Source of the DNA: Lasioglossum baleicum
Lineage: Eukaryota > Arthropoda > Insecta > Hymenoptera > Halictidae
Length of the DNA: 64,000 nucleotides
NCBI RefSeq assembly: GCF_051020765.1
Contig: NC_134935.1
Location: forward strand, 10,417,579-10,481,578
Direction of reading: 5' to 3'
Below, piece after piece: positions 41,601 through 50,600 of this stretch (its first letter is position 1; every line of letters starts with the position of its first letter). Both the position numbers and the translations under genes were made by a program. The notes under the pieces are model-generated. The model was not told the origin of the DNA. It saw only the letters and a list, made by a program, of their open reading frames with translations, and ran no database searches.

Positions 41601-44600
41601 CAGCGCCTGAAGTGAGCGATTGTGCCACTCTACATTTTCTTCCATTCTCTTAATTATCTTCGATTTCTTCTATCGCGCGCTCCGATCGACCTTGCCGCCG
41701 CTCGATCGCTTCCACAGATCTTTAGATTCCCAACGATTAAACGGAATACAATCCTCGCAGCGTCGACGATCGTAGACCGTTGATCAACGCGACGACACCC
41801 TGCTGCCGCAACCACCGTAGAATTTCGCTTATTCGCCCGAGAAAATGAAGAATTCTTGATTTATTAACGCGCCTCCCGCGATTCGAAAAATTGCTTCATA
41901 CCCCAGCATTATGGAATGCTGCGCATACCATGCATCCTGTAGAGATTAATGATACCGGCGTGCTACGGGCGCAAGAAATGAGACGCGCGTATCGTACGGC
42001 TACTTGCAGAAACCGCATGCACGCAGGCAAAAGCGTTTTTTCGTCGTCGGTCGGGGTCAATATGTGCCGGCGACTGCTGCAGTCCCTCGTTACATGTTGC
42101 TAGACTCAAACCGTGTTCGCCCGATCGGCTCCAGAACTATTCTACACGACAGAAACGCAAAAATCCAGAGCGAAGCAATGTGTACGTTGCGTGAAATGTT
42201 CGTTGCGTCATCCGTAAATTTACGAGTATGCGCAAGTTTTAGAACATTCGATAACGTAACACGTATCCAACTTATCTTAACCGAGATAGCAAACTGCAGA
42301 TTTTTTCAACAAGTGTTTCTCTCGATTAATTCTTCAATTTTGTTGGTTTCACATATGAACTTCTAGCGGATTCTCGGTGGTTCCACGATTAGCTTCTCTG
42401 TTATTCTTTCGGAGGAGAATGATGAAGATTGAAACGGCCAAGGTCGATAAGTAGCCGCAAACCTTTCGGAATGTATACGATGTATTCCAGGAATTTAAAA
42501 GTTTCGCAGGAAGCGTTTAACAAAGTCGGTTTGGCGGCTCAAGGACTCCGCACTCTTAGCTTTCACTTCGGAATAGAAAACGAATCTCCGAGACTTTTAA
42601 TAGTAGCGAAGAAGGTCGCGGGTAACTAGATAGCTTATGTGTTTTTCAAGCAAACGTCCATTGTAGACTGGGACAGATGGAACAAATAAATAAAACAGGG
42701 CAGGATTAAAATTTACGCTCCGCTACCGAAACGATCGATTTCAAACGTTTATCTCACGCGTGGGGCTTCGAAGTAGAAACTGAAAGCCATAGTCAGACAC
42801 GTCAGCTTCGTTCCATTTGCTTCTGGATTTTCTGCATTTATGACAAAAATGAATATAGGTGAAACTTAAAACTATAGAAAGATTGAAGAACACCAACATA
42901 TTATTTTCTACATAGTAAAATTATTAATGAAAGAAACAAATCTTTATCAAACTCCTGTATCGTTCAATTGATCTATAAAATTTTCATTTTGCTAATAATT
43001 ACAGACCGAGTTTCAAGCAAAATTCGAAAATGTCTGTACACAGGCGAAACGGAATTTCATCTGAGAAAGGTTTCGTGTAAAAGTTTCCGTCGGTGTCCAC
43101 CGTTCCGTTGATTAAAAACTGTCCTCTGCGGAAAGGAAGCTTTCAGAGGTTTAATTGTTCAGGACTGCGCGCGGAAGTTGCATTTGCGAGGACGGATCCC
43201 CCAAGCCATTGTTATGCAAAATTCAGGTGGCTACGCGTAAAATGAGCGAGCTCGTCTCCGGACATACCGTGACGCATTCCTCGGAAAGGCATCGACTTGT
43301 CGGAACCTGCGCAGACACGTCCGGACAAAAATGTTCGAGTTCAGCGCGTCGTCGTATCGTATCTCCGACGTCCTCAGCCGACGCGACGATGTGCCGTAAG
43401 GTGAACGGCCCGTCGCGTCGGTCAACGAATCTGTATAATAATCGCGGTCTCGTGACTGCTACCGAAAAAAAAAGAACAGAGAGTGCTGATGCTTCCTTTT
43501 TTTTAATCATCCACAACGCCTACGAGACTTAAACTTCGTGAACTCGGGACGTGTCCTTTTACTCTTTACCAATGGCGACCGTCCTCGGTCTTGTTACACG
43601 TCACGATCAATCTTCTCGATGTCTGTTGTCTCAATCTTCTCGATATTGAAGCTTCGAAAAAAGAAAGAAAACTGACGACCTCGGTCAACTTCGACCCAAT
43701 TGTATTCGCGAGTTATTAACCCTTAGACGGAGCTGTTCTAACACGAAAATTAAACATTTCTTCCGACCTAGAATAATTGCATTGTATATGATTGGACTGT
43801 GCGGATTTGTATGCATTTATGAAGAAATTGGCTAAGTGAAATATAAAAATAGTGTTATGTTGTTTTCAGGTGTAAAGAACTATTAGGGGGTGAAATGTAT
43901 TTGTACTTAACTCCTACTGCCCACAATCGCTACATATGATCTTTACATTTGATGATATATTTTATATAATTGATTAGATACCAACCTATTTAATAATGTA
44001 ACCAATTGGGGTGACTCTGAATCAAAGGGTCATAGGTTGACATCGGAGCGAAGGTCTTCGGCAAAGAACGCTTTGATCAACTTCCTCTTTCGCAAGACCA
44101 ATTCAACATAATTTCGCATCGACGTTCGCGGTCTGTTTATCTCTGAACGCCAACCTTTGACATTTCCCGAACTTGTAAACCGTTATCTAAAAACATTGAA
44201 CAATCGAGACAAAGAGCTACGCACACAATCGCTCCGTCCAATTTCTACTACACAAACAGAGGGCGGTACTTTTTATCTGACAAGAGTCGTGCGATTCGAA
44301 ACACCGGAAAGCAAGGCCAAGAACTCGAACGCGATCGGATCTCGGTATTTCCGCGGCTGATTAAAAACGGGCCGAGTTCCGTTGTCGACAATCTTCGAGC
44401 GCAAACAGAGACCGACATCGAGACCCCAAGTACAAACAAAATCCATTTCTTTCCTCGGAAAGGGTAACTGTCGACGACCACGCCTTTGTCGGTCGACGAG
44501 CTTCCTTGGCCCGATACCAGACCGCATAGGAAGTAAATACAAGCTGATAGAGATCCCGTGAGCCCGTCGTCGGCAAACACCGCGCCCCCGCGCGTACCCA

Positions 44601-47600
44601 AAATTTAATATCCGTGGCCCCGGTGTAATCGGCGCAATAACGGAATTGCTTTCTCGCTATTGGCGCGGCTATAAATTTCGGGCCGTGCCAAATCGAGACA
44701 CCGCGCAGGGCAAAAGACAGCTTCCAAGTACCATATTACCTGATTTATAAGCGCGAGCGCTGCCGCATCATTCGAGGCTGCAATAAATTCCGGTTAACTC
44801 GCCTCGAAGGTCGGGTAGATAGATTAACCCCTTTGGGGCACCGGCATCTCCGCCCGCGAAAAATTTTGGCTTTCGAAAGACATTAATTATCGAGATAGAG
44901 AGTAAATGATTTGAACTTCGACGTTTCACACTTTGCTAAATTATAGACAGCGGGATTTGATGCATTTATGACGAAAATGGATAGGTGTAATGTAAAACAT
45001 TGAAAATATTAAACGAATTCCGAAACACTTTTATATTATTCTCAACCTATCGAACATATTAAGAGAGAAAATAAATGTCTGTGTCACTTCGGTTTGTTGC
45101 AATGCAGGTGGAAAATGTTTTTTTTTTTTGCATAAAAATCCGCTGTCTAATTATCACAACTAGCCTGCGGATATTTATGAAAATTAAAAATGGTGTGCAT
45201 GAATTACAAAAAACATCGGCGAAATATAGACATGTGTTTCTTCTTTTAGTCAGTCTACTAGTTTAAATTGCACCAGCTCATTTTTCTCATAAATGCATAA
45301 AATTCGCAGTCTAATAATAATATGCAGGACTCGAATTATAATTTTGTTAATTTCGATGAGTTTCAGCATACAATTTTTAACAAGCATTTTCAAGGTCCTG
45401 CCTATGAATCATTAAACGAGGATGCTGCCTTAAAGGGATGGTTAAGAAAAAGTGTATTTCCATGAATTAGGGTCACACACGATGACAGAACGACGCGTTG
45501 TTTTGAAAGCCGAGGTATTCGTCGGGACCAGAATTCCAGAAACCGGTGTCCGCCGGTAACGATTCGGTAACGCCTAAGTTTATCGCTCTGGACATTCTTG
45601 AACTTGTAGCGAGCACAGCAAACGGCAAATATCGGTTGGGCGAGCCGCGAACTTTGTGGGTGGGTGATTACTCTCCCGTTGTGAAGCCGTGAACGCCGTT
45701 CGGTGGTGTACCGAGTAATTTTAGCGATGACACTCGGCCAGATGCGGGGTCCCTCGATTATGCACCGTAATTCCGCGTTAAAAATATCCCGACAATAAAT
45801 TTTCGTCCAAAAGCGGGAATGAGTACCACCTGGGGGTCACCGAAGATTCCATTTGCAAGAGTCATCGCCGAGCAACCACTATAGAAGAACGCGTGGTCGT
45901 CACCGAAAAGCGAATAATATAAATAACAATATCTCATTCCGAAAAATGGTACAAATCTTAAAACATCTTAAAATTCTTTCGAAGAAGATTATTAATATTT
46001 TCACCTTTCCAAAAATAGTTTCGAAAGATATGTACAATCTTTCTTGAGCTGATCGTTTTACGTACCTCCCGAACCGTCTGGTCTGTAATAAAATTTTGAA
46101 AGGTTACTTCACACCGATTCAAGTCTCTTCCAACACAAACGTTTATCAACCCTTACACAGGGTTAATTTTTCGATCAGCGTGATTGTAGAAGTAGAAATC
46201 TTAAAACATCTTAAAATTCTTTCGAAGAAGATTATTAATATTTTCACCTTTCCAAAAACAGTTTCGAAAGATATGTACAATTTTTCTTGAGCTGATCGTT
46301 TTACGTACCTCCCGAACCGTCTGGTCTGTAATAAAATTTTGAAAGGTTATTGCAAACCGATTCAAGTCTCTTTCAACACAAACGTTTATCAACCCTTAAA
46401 CAGCGAGATTGTAGAAGTAAAAAAATCATTCCGTGGGATTTGTAAAATGTTTACCGCTGTATACGACAACGCACAGCGTTTACCAAATTTTAATTATCGC
46501 GAAGTGGTTTAAGAAAATTATAATCTGCATAAAGATCCGCCGGCCGGAGATCTATCCTAGGATCGTAATTTTCGAAACGATGTCGCAGCACTTGCTTGCA
46601 TCTCTATGCCGTTGTCTCTCCTCGTTATGAGAGCGAAGGACGCCTGTTCTCTCCTTCCTGCGTCTTTTTGTGCTTTCTGGGAAACGTGTGGTGTTGGCTT
46701 GTGTGTAATACGTCGCGCTTGTCCCCGTCCGGCGATTGGTCGCCGCGATAATGGCGAACGCGAGGCTCCGTCGCTACGTGAGCTGCGACTCGAGCCGAGT
46801 CATTAATATCGTCGTACCTCTCCGGACGTGTGCGCACACTTTCGTTCCTCCGACGAGATCTGTCCGGTGACTGACAATCGGTTTTCTATCGTACCCCGGC
46901 GCGGACTGACATCGAGCAGGTAGCCGCCCCTCGAACGCGCCGACCGTTTACATCCCTGATACGCTTTCACTCGCAAGAGACCACTGTGATCTCCAGTTAT
47001 TAACAACAAACATGTGCAACGTAAAACACGAATTGATGCTACACAGGATTTCAAATACGGAGTAAACGTTACCAAATACTATAACGATCCGACGATGTTT
47101 CGTAGAGAAGGAATCGTTGTTTATTACTAGACTGTGGATTTGATGCATTTATGACATAAATGGACACGTACCATTTAAAGCAGTGGACATGTTAAAAATA
47201 TTTGAGGACATCAATGTCCTCTATGACATCCTCAATGACCTCTGAATCTAATAAGATTCAGCTTAACAAGATACAATACAATTTTGATTTTGCTCCTGTG
47301 TCCTGCAATCAATACGAACACTTTTTATTTTGCATAAGGATCCGCAGTCTATTTATTACACAGAGACTGTTACTTTCTGCTTGCATACTCCTTGCGAATC
47401 CTTCGCATAGTGGTCAAACATCTTTCGCTGAATATCGTAGCGCGAGAAACGATTTTTGCATTTAGATGAAAAATTGTACTACATATACGTAGATGTCAGT
47501 CGAAATGCCAACGGCATTGCTCATATAACTGTGGTAAACCCCAGTGGATTTATTTCTTCGAACTGCTGATAACTGTATAGCGTCATAGTTCAATTAATTG

Positions 47601-50600
47601 TGAAACGCTACCAGAAGTGTTGTCGATACGCAGAAATCTTTAAATAAACGTGTTCTTTCTCAACGAAAAACATGACGAACAAAAATTCCCATTATACGGA
47701 AGAAGGTTTACCTGTCCCAAAGAGACATCAATCTATTCCGGTACCAAAATGGCGCCCCTAGATTCTTCAAGCGTTTCGGAACCCGTTACCCGCCGGACCG
47801 CTAAATCGTCCGAGGAAGTATCAATTTCAATTAGCCATTAGCATCGTACAGACAGAACGCTTTCGATTCCCAGCAAAGAAATATCACGGCGGTCGACCTG
47901 TTGAAGCCACTCGACCGCTATTTTCGTACATCGAAGTAGCCGAGATTGGACGGAACGTGTAAACAGAATTCGACGATGGTCGATTACGGGGAAGGGGATA
48001 ATCGTTAGGAGCGTCGCGATAATTCGTAGTAATTTTAGCGATGATGATGCCGGGCGATAATGATGCGCGTACCTTGAAACGTAACCGCGCGAGAACGATC
48101 TATATGTATGGCTCGCGCGATAGCTTATCGGCTATTGAATCACGGATATTTTTATCGGCAGATCTGGTCGGATTAAGCTACCCGCGATATCACGAGGAAC
48201 CGATAATGCGTGTCCTGTGTCGCGCGTACCTTTCCATCGGTTCTTTGTTCCTTTCTTTCTATAGGTTTTGCACTCCAAATTCACTTTCATTTCATCCTTT
48301 TTGTTTTTGCAAATCAATTTCACCCTTTTGCAAATTAAATTCAACGTGTATAATAAGTTTATAACAAGTTTAAGACTGTAGAATATGTTCCCGCCAAAGG
48401 AATGAGGCATTATGAAAAATGCAGTATGGAACAAAGCAAATGGTGTGAATGAAAGATCGAGCAGAAACGGCTCGGCACTAGACGTGTCAATTGTTAAGAA
48501 ATTCAAAATTTTATTTATTGAAAAGATGTACATTGAATACTTATTTAAGTGTAATTACTAGATTGCGGATTTTTATGCAAAATAAAAATTTTCTTCGTCA
48601 ATTACAAAACACAGAAACCATATATGTAAAAACTTTTTTCTATTTTTAACATCGTTAATAATTTGGAAATAACATATGGATGTTCTTAAATTGTCCTGAT
48701 GTGTTTACTGTTTTAAATTACATCCACCCAATTTCATTATAAATGCATAAAATCCGCAGTCCAGTAATTACCAATTTATTAAATTTGTGATGTATGAGAA
48801 CTGTGTGAAAGATAGTAGGTACATTCATTATAGCTATTTATTTTCTGATTAATCAATTTTAAAAGTGAAGGTACATATTACGTTTCCCTCGCAATAATGA
48901 CACTGATCCACGTGTGTCTAACATCACACATACACGTCGCTGTACTCGCCTGTATATGGTGACTTCTTCTGAACTCGATGGAGATGCTTTCAAGTGTAAT
49001 TAACTTTAAATATTCGTAATGGGTGAAGTGTTTAAATCTTCTTCATACTTTTCTTTCCTCTTCATTCTCTTTCCGCCCCTTTCGCTCTCTCTCTCTGTGG
49101 TCGCCTCATTTCTTCCCTGATCCAATCGTTGCGCAACTCCTCTCCATCGAACGAAATCGTTCATTGGAATCGACTCTCCGACGTTGCTCAACGCCGATAA
49201 TACGACTAACTTCTTTTATCCGGGCAACACCGAACGAACGGGTGGCCATCTAATGCGCAGTCCGACTCTCGAGGGTGGTCGACTTGTACCACAGCTGCCA
49301 GCGAAAAACCATTTGTTTCCCAACCGCTTCATGATCTCGTCGCACCTGGCCGAGCCGCGTTTACACCGTTGCGCGCTCGTCGAGTCGCGTGTACACCCGT
49401 TTCTCGCGCTCTCTGTGCCACTAGTACAGATAGACAGATAGCTAGATAGTTGTAGACTATTAATGACCGGACTTCAGCGGATGTCGAGTTCACTTACTTT
49501 CCGTGAGTCACTCCGATGCTCCTGGGATCGTACACTCGCGGTTCCTTTTTCTTTCTGTTTTTCCATCGACCAATTCGGTCGAGCAATCGAATTTTTGCTG
49601 CGACATATGTATGTATACATACACTACCGCTCATAAGTCTTAGGACAGTGATCATATTTGTATTGAACTCTGCAAAAATGAAATAATCGTTGGAGCATGC
49701 GAACAAATGTTTAAAGGTTTACATGCCAAGGAAAAGATGCTGCATTCATATATCATAAATCTTACCAAGAAGTAAAAAAATACTTATATTTTCTTTTCAT
49801 CGAAGATTCCGCCACGTGTCTTTATTACAGTTTCCACTATTCTTGGCCTCCGCGTGATCAATTTTTTCATACTTTCTGTCATATTATTCCATTCTCGTTC
49901 CAAAATATTCCATAAATGTGTTTTCGAAGTAGGGCAAAAGTTTCGTGCCTGTCTATCCAGTTTATCCCATACTTTTTCTATGGGGTTCAAATCTGGTGGC
50001 CATTTCATAATTTTTAATGAATTATTACGTTGAAGTTGATCCAAATAGTTTTTACATATTTTTGATGTGTGTTTTGGATCATTATCATTATATTTATATT
50101 AATACAGTTAAAGGCACATTATCTATACGAAACACCAGAGTTTTACTAAAAACCAGAGGTGTCCTAAGACTTATGAACGGGAGTGTACATATGCATACGT
50201 ATACATACTGCTGTGAACCGCACAGGTGTCGCGGTATCTTACAAACACTTGGATCGGTATCACAATCGTGTTTGCAAGAAAAGGACAACGCTTTACAGAA
50301 GAAATCAATTCATCCGAACAGAAATACTCCTTTATAACGGAGTGTGTGTCGTAAGATTAGCCAAAGGAACTTTGTCGTTAATAATTTCCTACAATAAAAA
50401 GAAAATTGATATTCGTTGTATGTCCATATTTAGTCAAATGACAGATTCGATAACAGAAAAGTAGGATTTGATTTCGCTCGCAGCGCTCCAGGAGTTTATC
50501 TAATCGGATGGTCCTATTTAGCCAATTACCGGATCACCAAAAATTGAAATCGCACTTCTCGCAACGGTTCGTCGAACCTCCATTACGAACTCTCCGCTAA

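Noticed and set aside
2488..49510. Possible enrichment of AP-1 heptamers across the kay locus
   Set aside because: About nine were noticed, close to the roughly eight expected by chance in 64 kb.
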